NCBI RefSeq assembly: GCF_035046485.1
Contig: NC_085138.1
Coordinates: 44,179,464-44,243,463, forward strand
Origin: Aedes albopictus
Taxonomy: Eukaryota; Arthropoda; Insecta; Diptera; Culicidae
DNA: 64,000 nucleotides
Direction: 5' to 3'
Shown: positions 10,366-23,475 of the stretch, piece by piece
How the letters are laid out: every line of letters starts with the position of its first letter
Position numbering within the stretch: position 1 is the stretch's first letter
Made by a program: the position numbers and the translations under genes
The notes under the pieces: model-generated
What the model was told of the DNA's origin: nothing
Databases searched by the model: none
Seen by the model: only the letters and a program-made list of their open reading frames with translations

Positions 10366-13300
10366 ATGTGGTCAGGGCGTTAACAGTGAACACCCAAAAT
10401 AACCAAAATTGGCATTTTATAATATTTCGCTTCCTGAGGGGGCGGTCCAGAATGTCGAATTGTTTAAAAATCCATATTCACTAAAACTGATGTGGTCAGG
10501 GCGTTAACAGTGTGCACCCAAAATAACCAAAATTGGCATTTTATAATATTTCGCTTCCTGAGGGGGCGGTCCAGAATGTCGAATTGTTTAAAAATCCATA
10601 TTCACTAAAACTGATGTGGTCAGGGCGTTAACAGTGAACACCCAAAATAACCAAAATTGGCATTTTATAATATTTCGCTTCCTGAGGGGGCGGTCCAGAA
10701 TGTCGAATTGTTTAAAAATCCATATTCACTAAAACTGATGTGGTCAGGGCGTTAACAGTGTGCACCCAAAATAACCAAAATTGGCATTTTATAATATTTC
10801 GCTTCCTGAGGGGGCGGTCCAGAATGTCGAATTGTTTAAAAATCCATATTCACTAAAACTGATGTGGTCAGGGCGTTAACAGTGTGCACCCAAAATAACC
10901 AAAATTGGCATTTTATAATATTTCGCTTCCTGAGGGGGCGGTCCAGAATGTCGAATTGTTTAAAAATCCATATTCACTAAAACTGATGTGGTCAGGGCGT
11001 TACCAGTGTGCACCCAAAATAACCAAAATTGGCATTTTATAATATTTCGCTTCCTGAGGGGGCGGTCCAGAATGTCGAATTGTTTAAAAATCCATATTCA
11101 CTAAAACTGATGTGGTCAGGGCGTTAACAGTGAACACCCAAAATAACCAAAATTGGCATTTTATAATATTTCGCTTCCTGAGGGGGCGGTCCAGAATGTC
11201 GAATTGTTTAAAAATCCATATTCACTAAAACTGATGTGGTCAGGGCGTTACCAGTGTGCACCCAAAATAACCAAAATTGGCATTTTATAATATTTCGCTT
11301 CCTGAGGGGGCGGTCCAGAATGTCGATTTGTTTAAAAATCCATATTCACTAAAACTGATGTGGTCAGGGCGTTAACAGTGAACACCCAAAATAACCAAAA
11401 TTGGCATTTTATAATATTTCGCTTCCTGAGGGGGCGGTCCAGAATGTCGAATTGTTTAAAAATCCATATTCACTAAAACTGATGTGGTCAGGGCGTTAAC
11501 AGTGTGCACCCAAAATAACCAAAATTGGCATTTTATAATATTTCGCTTCCTGAGGGGGCGGTCCAGAATGTCGAATTGTTTAAAAATCCATATTCACTAA
11601 AACTGATGTGGTCAGGGCGTTAACAGTGTGCACCCAAAATAACCAAAATTGGCATTTTATAATATTTCGCTTCCTGAGGGGGCGGTCCAGAATGTCGAAT
11701 TGTTTAAAAATCCATATTCACTAAAACTGATGTGGTCAGGGCGTTAACAGTGAACACCCAAAATAACCAAAATTGGCATTTTATAATATTTCGCTTCCTG
11801 AGGGGGCGGTCCAGAATGTCGAATTGTTTAAAAATCCATATTCACTAAAACTGATGTGGTCAGGGCGTTAACAGTGAACACCCAAAATAACCAAAATTGG
11901 CATTTTATAATATTTCGCTTCCTGAGGGGGCGGTCCAGAATGTCGAATTGTTTAAAAATCCATATTCACTAAAACTGATGTGGTCAGGGCGTTAACAGTG
12001 TGCACCCAAAATAACCAAAATTGGCATTTTATAATATTTCGCTTCCTGAGGGGGCGGTCCAGAATGTCGAATTGTTTAAAAATCCATATTCACTAAAACT
12101 GATGTGGTCAGGGCGTTACCAGTGTGCACCCAAAATAACCAAAATTGGCATTTTATAATATTTCGCTTCCTGAGGGGGCGGTCCAGAATGTCGATTTGTT
12201 TAAAAATCCATATTCACTAAAACTGATGTGGTCAGGGCGTTAACAGTGAACACCCAAAATAACCAAAATTGGCATTTTATAATATTTCGCTTCCTGAGGG
12301 GGCGGTCCAGAATGTCGAATTGTTTAAAAATCCATATTCACTAAAACTGATGTGGTCAGGGCGTTACCAGTGTGCACCCAAAATAACCAAAATTGGCATT
12401 TTATAATATTTCGCTTCCTGAGGGGGCGGTCCAGAATGTCGAATTGTTTAAAAATCCATATTCACTAAAACTGATGTGGTCAGGGCGTTAACAGTGAACA
12501 CCCAAAATAACCAAAATTGGCATTTTATAATATTTCGCTTCCTGAGGGGGCGGTCCAGAATGTCGAATTGTTTAAAAATCCATATTCACTAAAACTGATG
12601 TGGTCAGGGCGTTAACAGTGAACACCCAAAATAACCAAAATTGGCATTTTATAATATTTCGCTTCCTGAGGGGGCGGTCCAGAATGTCGAATTGTTTAAA
12701 AATCCATATTCACTAAAACTGATGTGGTCAGGGCGTTAACAGTGTGCACCCAAAATAACCAAAATTGGCATTTTATAATATTTCGCTTCCTGAGGGGGCG
12801 GTCCAGAATGTCGAATTGTTTAAAAATCCATATTCACTAAAACTGATGTGGTCAGGGCGTTAACAGTGTGCACCCAAAATAACCAAAATTGGCATTTTAT
12901 AATATTTCGCTTCCTGAGGGGGCGGTCCAGAATGTCGAATTGTTTAAAAATCCATATTCACTAAAACTGATGTGGTCAGGGCGTTAACAGTGTGCACCCA
13001 AAATAACCAAAATTGGCATTTTATAATATTTCGCTTCCTGAGGGGGCGGTCCAGAATGTCGAATTGTTTAAAAATCCATATTCACTAAAACTGATGTGGT
13101 CAGGGCGTTAACAGTGTGCACCCAAAATAACCAAAATTGGCATTTTATAATATTTCGCTTCCTGAGGGGGCGGTCCAGAATGTCGAATTGTTTAAAAATC
13201 CATATTCACTAAAACTGATGTGGTCAGGGCGTTAACAGTGTGCACCCAAAATAACCAAAATTGGCATTTTATAATATTTCGCTTCCTGAGGGGGCGGTCC

Positions 13301-15434
13301 AGAATGTCGAATTGTTTAAAAATCCATATTCACTAAAACTGATGTGGTCAGGGCGTTAACAGTGTGCACCCAAAATAACCAAAATTGGCATTTTATAATA
13401 TTTCGCTTCCTGAGGGGGCGGTCCAGAATGTCGAATTGTTTAAAAATCCATATTCACTAAAACTGATGTGGTCAGGGCGTTAACAGTGTGCACCCAAAAT
13501 AACCAAAATTGGCATTTTATAATATTTCGCTTCCTGAGGGGGCGGTCCAGAATGTCGAATTGTTTAAAAATCCATATTCACTAAAACTGATGTGGTCAGG
13601 GCGTTACCAGTGTGCACCCAAAATAACCAAAATTGGCATTTTATAATATTTCGCTTCCTGAGGGGGCGGTCCAGAATGTCGAATTGTTTAAAAATCCATA
13701 TTCACTAAAACTGATGTGGTCAGGGCGTTAACAGTGTGCACCCAAAATAACCAAAATTGGCATTTTATAATATTTCGCTTCCTGAGGGGGCGGTCCAGAA
13801 TGTCGAATTGTTTAAAAATCCATATTCACTAAAACTGATGTGGTCAGGGCGTTACCAGTGTGCACCCAAAATAACCAAAATTGGCATTTTATAATATTTC
13901 GCTTCCTGAGGGGGCGGTCCAGAATGTCGATTTGTTTAAAAATCCATATTCACTAAAACTGATGTGGTCAGGGCGTTAACAGTGAACACCCAAAATAACC
14001 AAAATTGGCATTTTATAATATTTCGCTTCCTGAGGGGGCGGTCCAGAATGTCGAATTGTTTAAAAATCCATATTCACTAAAACTGATGTGGTCAGGGCGT
14101 TACCAGTGTGCACCCAAAATAACCAAAATTGGCATTTTATAATATTTCGCTTCCTGAGGGGGCGGTCCAGAATGTCGAATTGTTTAAAAATCCATATTCA
14201 CTAAAACTGATGTGGTCAGGGCGTTAACAGTGTGCACCCAAAATAACCAAAATTGGCATTTTATAATATTTCGCTTCCTGAGGGGGCGGTCCAGAATGTC
14301 GAATTGTTTAAAAATCCATATTCACTAAAACTGATGTGGTCAGGGCGTTAACAGTGTGCACCCAAAATAACCAAAATTGGCATTTTATAATATTTCGCTT
14401 CCTGAGGGGGCGGTCCAGAATGTCGAATTGTTTAAAAATCCATATTCACTAAAACTGATGTGGTCAGGGCGTTACCAGTGTGCACCCAAAATAACCAAAA
14501 TTGGCATTTTATAATATTTCGCTTCCTGAGGGGGCGGTCCAGAATGTCGATTTGTTTAAAAATCCATATTCACTAAAACTGATGTGGTCAGGGCGTTAAC
14601 AGTGAACACCCAAAATAACCAAAATTGGCATTTTATAATATTTCGCTTCCTGAGGGGGCGGTCCAGAATGTCGAATTGTTTAAAAATCCATATTCACTAA
14701 AACTGATGTGGTCAGGGCGTTAACAGTGTGCACCCAAAATAACCAAAATTGGCATTTTATAATATTTCGCTTCCTGAGGGGGCGGTCCAGAATGTCGAAT
14801 TGTTTAAAAATCCATATTCACTAAAACTGATGTGGTCAGGGCGTTAACAGTGTGCACCCAAAATAACCAAAATTGGCATTTTATAATATTTCGCTTCCTG
14901 AGGGGGCGGTCCAGAATGTCGAATTGTTTAAAAATCCATATTCACTAAAACTGATGTGGTCAGGGCGTTAACAGTGTGCACCCAAAATAACCAAAATTGG
15001 CATTTTATAATATTTCGCTTCCTGAGGGGGCGGTCCAGAATGTCGAATTGTTTAAAAATCCATATTCACTAAAACTGATGTGGTCAGGGCGTTAACAGTG
15101 TGCACCCAAAATAACCAAAATTGGCATTTTATAATATTTCGCTTCCTGAGGGGGCGGTCCAGAATGTCGAATTGTTTAAAAATCCATATTCACTAAAACT
15201 GATGTGGTCAGGGCGTTAACAGTGTGCACCCAAAATAACCAAAATTGGCATTTTATAATATTTCGCTTCCTGAGGGGGCGGTCCAGAATGTCGAATTGTT
15301 TAAAAATCCATATTCACTAAAACTGATGTGGTCAGGGCGTTAACAGTGTGCACCCAAAATAACCAAAATTGGCATTTTATAATATTTCGCTTCCTGAGGG
15401 GGCGGTCCAGAATGTCGAATTGTTTAAAAATCCA

Positions 15435-15735
15435 TCTATATATATAAAAATGAGTTTGAAGTTCCTTTGAGGCAACAAAACTCAAGAACGGGTGGACCGA
15501 TCAGCATGAGTCTTGCATGGTTCGATTCGTATTCGTGGTGGCTGTGTTTATATGTACATAAAGTTACAAAAAGCTACTAGAACAATAAGAAAATTGACAA
15601 AAACTGATTTTTTATGAGCTGGGAAGGAAATCAACACGATCGAAATGAAAACAATCTAGAGTGCGGTGCTATTTTGAGCTCAACAGTTGTCAAACCACCA
15701 CAAGACGGCAAGACAAAGTTTGCCGGGACAGCTAG
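15435..15735 (+). mobile_element. Non-autonomous Helitron, copy 1 (301 bp)
   Basis: It starts with TC (tctatatatataaaa) and ends with CTAG, between the A and T of the monomer sequence aatcca/tattcac, with no target duplication. That is the Helitron insertion signature. A 3' hairpin, cggcaa (15706-15711) with ttgccg (15720-15725), sits 10 nt before the end. No Rep/helicase is encoded. It reads aaaaagctact. Confidence 0.88.
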
Positions 15736-16355
15736 TATTCACTAAAACTGATGTGGTCAGGGCGTTACCAGTGTGCACCCAAAATAACCAAAATTGGCAT
15801 TTTATAATATTTCGCTTCCTGAGGGGGCGGTCCAGAATGTCGAATTGTTTAAAAATCCATATTCACTAAAACTGATGTGGTCAGGGCGTTAACAGTGTGC
15901 ACCCAAAATAACCAAAATTGGCATTTTATAATATTTCGCTTCCTGAGGGGGCGGTCCAGAATGTCGAATTGTTTAAAAATCCATATTCACTAAAACTGAT
16001 GTGGTCAGGGCGTTAACAGTGTGCACCCAAAATAACCAAAATTGGCATTTTATAATATTTCGCTTCCTGAGGGGGCGGTCCAGAATGTCGAATTGTTTAA
16101 AAATCCATATTCACTAAAACTGATGTGGTCAGGGCGTTAACAGTGTGCACCCAAAATAACCAAAATTGGCATTTTATAATATTTCGCTTCCTGAGGGGGC
16201 GGTCCAGAATGTCGAATTGTTTAAAAATCCATATTCACTAAAACTGATGTGGTCAGGGCGTTAACAGTGTGCACCCAAAATAACCAAAATTGGCATTTTA
16301 TAATATTTCGCTTCCTGAGGGGGCGGTCCAGAATGTCGAATTGTTTAAAAATCCA

Positions 16356-16656
16356 TCTATATATATAAAAATGAGTTTGAAGTTCCTTTGAGGCAACAAA
16401 ACTCAAGAACGGGTGGACCGATCAGCATGAGTCTTGCATGGTTCGATTCGTATTCGTGGTGGCTGTGTTTATATGTACATAAAGTTACAAAAATCTACTA
16501 GAACAATAAGAAAATTGACAAAAACTGATTTTTTATGAGCTGGGAAGGAAATCAACACGATCGAAATGAAAACAATCTAGAGTGCGGTGCTATTTTGAGC
16601 TCAACAGTTGTCAAACCACCACAAGACGGCAAGACAAAGTTTGCCGGGACAGCTAG
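16356..16656 (+). mobile_element. Non-autonomous Helitron, copy 2 (301 bp)
   Basis: Same length, ends and insertion site within the monomer as the copy at 15435, five monomers (620 bp) downstream of it. It differs at one base I can see (aaaaatctact). An identical target position makes internal duplication more likely than a second transposition. Confidence 0.88.
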
Positions 16657-19600
16657 TATTCACTAAAACTGATGTGGTCAGGGCGTTAACAGTGAACACC
16701 CAAAATAACCAAAATTGGCATTTTATAATATTTCGCTTCCTGAGGGGGCGGTCCAGAATGTCGAATTGTTTAAAAATCCATATTCACTAAAACTGATGTG
16801 GTCAGGGCGTTAACAGTGTGCACCCAAAATAACCAAAATTGGCATTTTATAATATTTCGCTTCCTGAGGGGGCGGTCCAGAATGTCGAATTGTTTAAAAA
16901 TCCATATTCACTAAAACTGATGTGGTCAGGGCGTTAACAGTGAACACCCAAAATAACCAAAATTGGCATTTTATAATATTTCGCTTCCTGAGGGGGCGGT
17001 CCAGAATGTCGAATTGTTTAAAAATCCATATTCACTAAAACTGATGTGGTCAGGGCGTTAACAGTGTGCACCCAAAATAACCAAAATTGGCATTTTATAA
17101 TATTTCGCTTCCTGAGGGGGCGGTCCAGAATGTCGAATTGTTTAAAAATCCATATTCACTAAAACTGATGTGGTCAGGGCGTTAACAGTGTGCACCCAAA
17201 ATAACCAAAATTGGCATTTTATAATATTTCGCTTCCTGAGGGGGCGGTCCAGAATGTCGAATTGTTTAAAAATCCATATTCACTAAAACTGATGTGGTCA
17301 GGGCGTTACCAGTGTGCACCCAAAATAACCAAAATTGGCATTTTATAATATTTCGCTTCCTGAGGGGGCGGTCCAGAATGTCGAATTGTTTAAAAATCCA
17401 TATTCACTAAAACTGATGTGGTCAGGGCGTTAACAGTGAACACCCAAAATAACCAAAATTGGCATTTTATAATATTTCGCTTCCTGAGGGGGCGGTCCAG
17501 AATGTCGAATTGTTTAAAAATCCATATTCACTAAAACTGATGTGGTCAGGGCGTTACCAGTGTGCACCCAAAATAACCAAAATTGGCATTTTATAATATT
17601 TCGCTTCCTGAGGGGGCGGTCCAGAATGTCGATTTGTTTAAAAATCCATATTCACTAAAACTGATGTGGTCAGGGCGTTAACAGTGAACACCCAAAATAA
17701 CCAAAATTGGCATTTTATAATATTTCGCTTCCTGAGGGGGCGGTCCAGAATGTCGAATTGTTTAAAAATCCATATTCACTAAAACTGATGTGGTCAGGGC
17801 GTTAACAGTGTGCACCCAAAATAACCAAAATTGGCATTTTATAATATTTCGCTTCCTGAGGGGGCGGTCCAGAATGTCGAATTGTTTAAAAATCCATATT
17901 CACTAAAACTGATGTGGTCAGGGCGTTAACAGTGTGCACCCAAAATAACCAAAATTGGCATTTTATAATATTTCGCTTCCTGAGGGGGCGGTCCAGAATG
18001 TCGAATTGTTTAAAAATCCATATTCACTAAAACTGATGTGGTCAGGGCGTTAACAGTGAACACCCAAAATAACCAAAATTGGCATTTTATAATATTTCGC
18101 TTCCTGAGGGGGCGGTCCAGAATGTCGAATTGTTTAAAAATCCATATTCACTAAAACTGATGTGGTCAGGGCGTTAACAGTGAACACCCAAAATAACCAA
18201 AATTGGCATTTTATAATATTTCGCTTCCTGAGGGGGCGGTCCAGAATGTCGAATTGTTTAAAAATCCATATTCACTAAAACTGATGTGGTCAGGGCGTTA
18301 ACAGTGTGCACCCAAAATAACCAAAATTGGCATTTTATAATATTTCGCTTCCTGAGGGGGCGGTCCAGAATGTCGAATTGTTTAAAAATCCATATTCACT
18401 AAAACTGATGTGGTCAGGGCGTTACCAGTGTGCACCCAAAATAACCAAAATTGGCATTTTATAATATTTCGCTTCCTGAGGGGGCGGTCCAGAATGTCGA
18501 TTTGTTTAAAAATCCATATTCACTAAAACTGATGTGGTCAGGGCGTTAACAGTGAACACCCAAAATAACCAAAATTGGCATTTTATAATATTTCGCTTCC
18601 TGAGGGGGCGGTCCAGAATGTCGAATTGTTTAAAAATCCATATTCACTAAAACTGATGTGGTCAGGGCGTTACCAGTGTGCACCCAAAATAACCAAAATT
18701 GGCATTTTATAATATTTCGCTTCCTGAGGGGGCGGTCCAGAATGTCGAATTGTTTAAAAATCCATATTCACTAAAACTGATGTGGTCAGGGCGTTAACAG
18801 TGAACACCCAAAATAACCAAAATTGGCATTTTATAATATTTCGCTTCCTGAGGGGGCGGTCCAGAATGTCGAATTGTTTAAAAATCCATATTCACTAAAA
18901 CTGATGTGGTCAGGGCGTTAACAGTGAACACCCAAAATAACCAAAATTGGCATTTTATAATATTTCGCTTCCTGAGGGGGCGGTCCAGAATGTCGAATTG
19001 TTTAAAAATCCATATTCACTAAAACTGATGTGGTCAGGGCGTTAACAGTGTGCACCCAAAATAACCAAAATTGGCATTTTATAATATTTCGCTTCCTGAG
19101 GGGGCGGTCCAGAATGTCGAATTGTTTAAAAATCCATATTCACTAAAACTGATGTGGTCAGGGCGTTAACAGTGTGCACCCAAAATAACCAAAATTGGCA
19201 TTTTATAATATTTCGCTTCCTGAGGGGGCGGTCCAGAATGTCGAATTGTTTAAAAATCCATATTCACTAAAACTGATGTGGTCAGGGCGTTAACAGTGTG
19301 CACCCAAAATAACCAAAATTGGCATTTTATAATATTTCGCTTCCTGAGGGGGCGGTCCAGAATGTCGAATTGTTTAAAAATCCATATTCACTAAAACTGA
19401 TGTGGTCAGGGCGTTAACAGTGTGCACCCAAAATAACCAAAATTGGCATTTTATAATATTTCGCTTCCTGAGGGGGCGGTCCAGAATGTCGAATTGTTTA
19501 AAAATCCATATTCACTAAAACTGATGTGGTCAGGGCGTTAACAGTGTGCACCCAAAATAACCAAAATTGGCATTTTATAATATTTCGCTTCCTGAGGGGG

Positions 19601-22236
19601 CGGTCCAGAATGTCGAATTGTTTAAAAATCCATATTCACTAAAACTGATGTGGTCAGGGCGTTAACAGTGTGCACCCAAAATAACCAAAATTGGCATTTT
19701 ATAATATTTCGCTTCCTGAGGGGGCGGTCCAGAATGTCGAATTGTTTAAAAATCCATATTCACTAAAACTGATGTGGTCAGGGCGTTAACAGTGTGCACC
19801 CAAAATAACCAAAATTGGCATTTTATAATATTTCGCTTCCTGAGGGGGCGGTCCAGAATGTCGAATTGTTTAAAAATCCATATTCACTAAAACTGATGTG
19901 GTCAGGGCGTTACCAGTGTGCACCCAAAATAACCAAAATTGGCATTTTATAATATTTCGCTTCCTGAGGGGGCGGTCCAGAATGTCGAATTGTTTAAAAA
20001 TCCATATTCACTAAAACTGATGTGGTCAGGGCGTTAACAGTGTGCACCCAAAATAACCAAAATTGGCATTTTATAATATTTCGCTTCCTGAGGGGGCGGT
20101 CCAGAATGTCGAATTGTTTAAAAATCCATATTCACTAAAACTGATGTGGTCAGGGCGTTACCAGTGTGCACCCAAAATAACCAAAATTGGCATTTTATAA
20201 TATTTCGCTTCCTGAGGGGGCGGTCCAGAATGTCGATTTGTTTAAAAATCCATATTCACTAAAACTGATGTGGTCAGGGCGTTAACAGTGAACACCCAAA
20301 ATAACCAAAATTGGCATTTTATAATATTTCGCTTCCTGAGGGGGCGGTCCAGAATGTCGAATTGTTTAAAAATCCATATTCACTAAAACTGATGTGGTCA
20401 GGGCGTTACCAGTGTGCACCCAAAATAACCAAAATTGGCATTTTATAATATTTCGCTTCCTGAGGGGGCGGTCCAGAATGTCGAATTGTTTAAAAATCCA
20501 TATTCACTAAAACTGATGTGGTCAGGGCGTTAACAGTGTGCACCCAAAATAACCAAAATTGGCATTTTATAATATTTCGCTTCCTGAGGGGGCGGTCCAG
20601 AATGTCGAATTGTTTAAAAATCCATATTCACTAAAACTGATGTGGTCAGGGCGTTAACAGTGTGCACCCAAAATAACCAAAATTGGCATTTTATAATATT
20701 TCGCTTCCTGAGGGGGCGGTCCAGAATGTCGAATTGTTTAAAAATCCATATTCACTAAAACTGATGTGGTCAGGGCGTTACCAGTGTGCACCCAAAATAA
20801 CCAAAATTGGCATTTTATAATATTTCGCTTCCTGAGGGGGCGGTCCAGAATGTCGATTTGTTTAAAAATCCATATTCACTAAAACTGATGTGGTCAGGGC
20901 GTTAACAGTGAACACCCAAAATAACCAAAATTGGCATTTTATAATATTTCGCTTCCTGAGGGGGCGGTCCAGAATGTCGAATTGTTTAAAAATCCATATT
21001 CACTAAAACTGATGTGGTCAGGGCGTTACCAGTGTGCACCCAAAATAACCAAAATTGGCATTTTATAATATTTCGCTTCCTGAGGGGGCGGTCCAGAATG
21101 TCGAATTGTTTAAAAATCCATATTCACTAAAACTGATGTGGTCAGGGCGTTAACAGTGAACACCCAAAATAACCAAAATTGGCATTTTATAATATTTCGC
21201 TTCCTGAGGGGGCGGTCCAGAATGTCGAATTGTTTAAAAATCCATATTCACTAAAACTGATGTGGTCAGGGCGTTAACAGTGAACACCCAAAATAACCAA
21301 AATTGGCATTTTATAATATTTCGCTTCCTGAGGGGGCGGTCCAGAATGTCGAATTGTTTAAAAATCCATATTCACTAAAACTGATGTGGTCAGGGCGTTA
21401 ACAGTGTGCACCCAAAATAACCAAAATTGGCATTTTATAATATTTCGCTTCCTGAGGGGGCGGTCCAGAATGTCGAATTGTTTAAAAATCCATATTCACT
21501 AAAACTGATGTGGTCAGGGCGTTAACAGTGTGCACCCAAAATAACCAAAATTGGCATTTTATAATATTTCGCTTCCTGAGGGGGCGGTCCAGAATGTCGA
21601 ATTGTTTAAAAATCCATATTCACTAAAACTGATGTGGTCAGGGCGTTAACAGTGTGCACCCAAAATAACCAAAATTGGCATTTTATAATATTTCGCTTCC
21701 TGAGGGGGCGGTCCAGAATGTCGAATTGTTTAAAAATCCATATTCACTAAAACTGATGTGGTCAGGGCGTTAACAGTGTGCACCCAAAATAACCAAAATT
21801 GGCATTTTATAATATTTCGCTTCCTGAGGGGGCGGTCCAGAATGTCGAATTGTTTAAAAATCCATATTCACTAAAACTGATGTGGTCAGGGCGTTAACAG
21901 TGTGCACCCAAAATAACCAAAATTGGCATTTTATAATATTTCGCTTCCTGAGGGGGCGGTCCAGAATGTCGAATTGTTTAAAAATCCATATTCACTAAAA
22001 CTGATGTGGTCAGGGCGTTAACAGTGTGCACCCAAAATAACCAAAATTGGCATTTTATAATATTTCGCTTCCTGAGGGGGCGGTCCAGAATGTCGAATTG
22101 TTTAAAAATCCATATTCACTAAAACTGATGTGGTCAGGGCGTTAACAGTGTGCACCCAAAATAACCAAAATTGGCATTTTATAATATTTCGCTTCCTGAG
22201 GGGGCGGTCCAGAATGTCGAATTGTTTAAAAATCCA

Positions 22237-22537
22237 TCTATATATATAAAAATGAGTTTGAAGTTCCTTTGAGGCAACAAAACTCAAGAACGGGTGGACC
22301 GATCAGCATGAGTCTTGCATGGTTCGATTCGTATTCGTGGTGGCTGTGTTTATATGTACATAAAGTTACAAAAAGCTACTAGAACAATAAGAAAATTGAC
22401 AAAAACTGATTTTTTATGAGCTGGGAAGGAAATCAACACGATCGAAATGAAAACAATCTAGAGTGCGGTGCTATTTTGAGCTCAACAGTTGTCAAACCAC
22501 CACAAGACGGCAAGACAAAGTTTGCCGGGACAGCTAG
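22237..22537 (+). mobile_element. Non-autonomous Helitron, copy 3 (301 bp)
   Basis: It matches copy 1 (15435), including the aaaaagctact variant, at a distance of 6802 bp, which equals 50 monomers plus two Helitrons. It is the duplicate of copy 1 within the second higher-order unit. Confidence 0.88.
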
Positions 22538-23157
22538 TATTCACTAAAACTGATGTGGTCAGGGCGTTACCAGTGTGCACCCAAAATAACCAAAATTGGC
22601 ATTTTATAATATTTCGCTTCCTGAGGGGGCGGTCCAGAATGTCGAATTGTTTAAAAATCCATATTCACTAAAACTGATGTGGTCAGGGCGTTAACAGTGT
22701 GCACCCAAAATAACCAAAATTGGCATTTTATAATATTTCGCTTCCTGAGGGGGCGGTCCAGAATGTCGAATTGTTTAAAAATCCATATTCACTAAAACTG
22801 ATGTGGTCAGGGCGTTAACAGTGTGCACCCAAAATAACCAAAATTGGCATTTTATAATATTTCGCTTCCTGAGGGGGCGGTCCAGAATGTCGAATTGTTT
22901 AAAAATCCATATTCACTAAAACTGATGTGGTCAGGGCGTTAACAGTGTGCACCCAAAATAACCAAAATTGGCATTTTATAATATTTCGCTTCCTGAGGGG
23001 GCGGTCCAGAATGTCGAATTGTTTAAAAATCCATATTCACTAAAACTGATGTGGTCAGGGCGTTAACAGTGTGCACCCAAAATAACCAAAATTGGCATTT
23101 TATAATATTTCGCTTCCTGAGGGGGCGGTCCAGAATGTCGAATTGTTTAAAAATCCA

Positions 23158-23458
23158 TCTATATATATAAAAATGAGTTTGAAGTTCCTTTGAGGCAACA
23201 AAACTCAAGAACGGGTGGACCGATCAGCATGAGTCTTGCATGGTTCGATTCGTATTCGTGGTGGCTGTGTTTATATGTACATAAAGTTACAAAAATCTAC
23301 TAGAACAATAAGAAAATTGACAAAAACTGATTTTTTATGAGCTGGGAAGGAAATCAACACGATCGAAATGAAAACAATCTAGAGTGCGGTGCTATTTTGA
23401 GCTCAACAGTTGTCAAACCACCACAAGACGGCAAGACAAAGTTTGCCGGGACAGCTAG
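23158..23458 (+). mobile_element. Non-autonomous Helitron, copy 4 (301 bp)
   Basis: It matches copy 2 (16356) with the aaaaatctact variant and lies 921 bp after copy 3, the same spacing as copies 1 and 2. The following monomer is type h3, whereas the one after copy 2 is h1. The second higher-order unit therefore joins different sequence on its right. Confidence 0.88.
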
Positions 23459-23475
23459 TATTCACTAAAACTGAT

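Larger units (their letters stand above)
10368..16673 (+). repeat. Higher-order repeat, copy 1 (46 monomers plus 2 Helitrons)
   Basis: Counting monomers from 0, the type order of monomers 0-34 is the same as that of monomers 46-80 in copy 2, including every tcgattt variant. It then differs by exactly four monomers (h3, h1, h1, h2 are absent here). Helitrons follow monomers 40 and 45. Length 6306 = 46 x 124 + 2 x 301. Confidence 0.85.
16674..23475 (+). repeat. Higher-order repeat, copy 2 (50 monomers plus 2 Helitrons)
   Basis: Length 6802 = 50 x 124 + 2 x 301. It repeats copy 1 monomer by monomer apart from a four-monomer gain (monomers 81-84). Helitrons follow monomers 90 and 95, five monomers apart as in copy 1. 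The first Helitron of each pair reads aaaaagctact and the second aaaaatctact in both copies, so the pair was duplicated as a unit. Confidence 0.85.
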
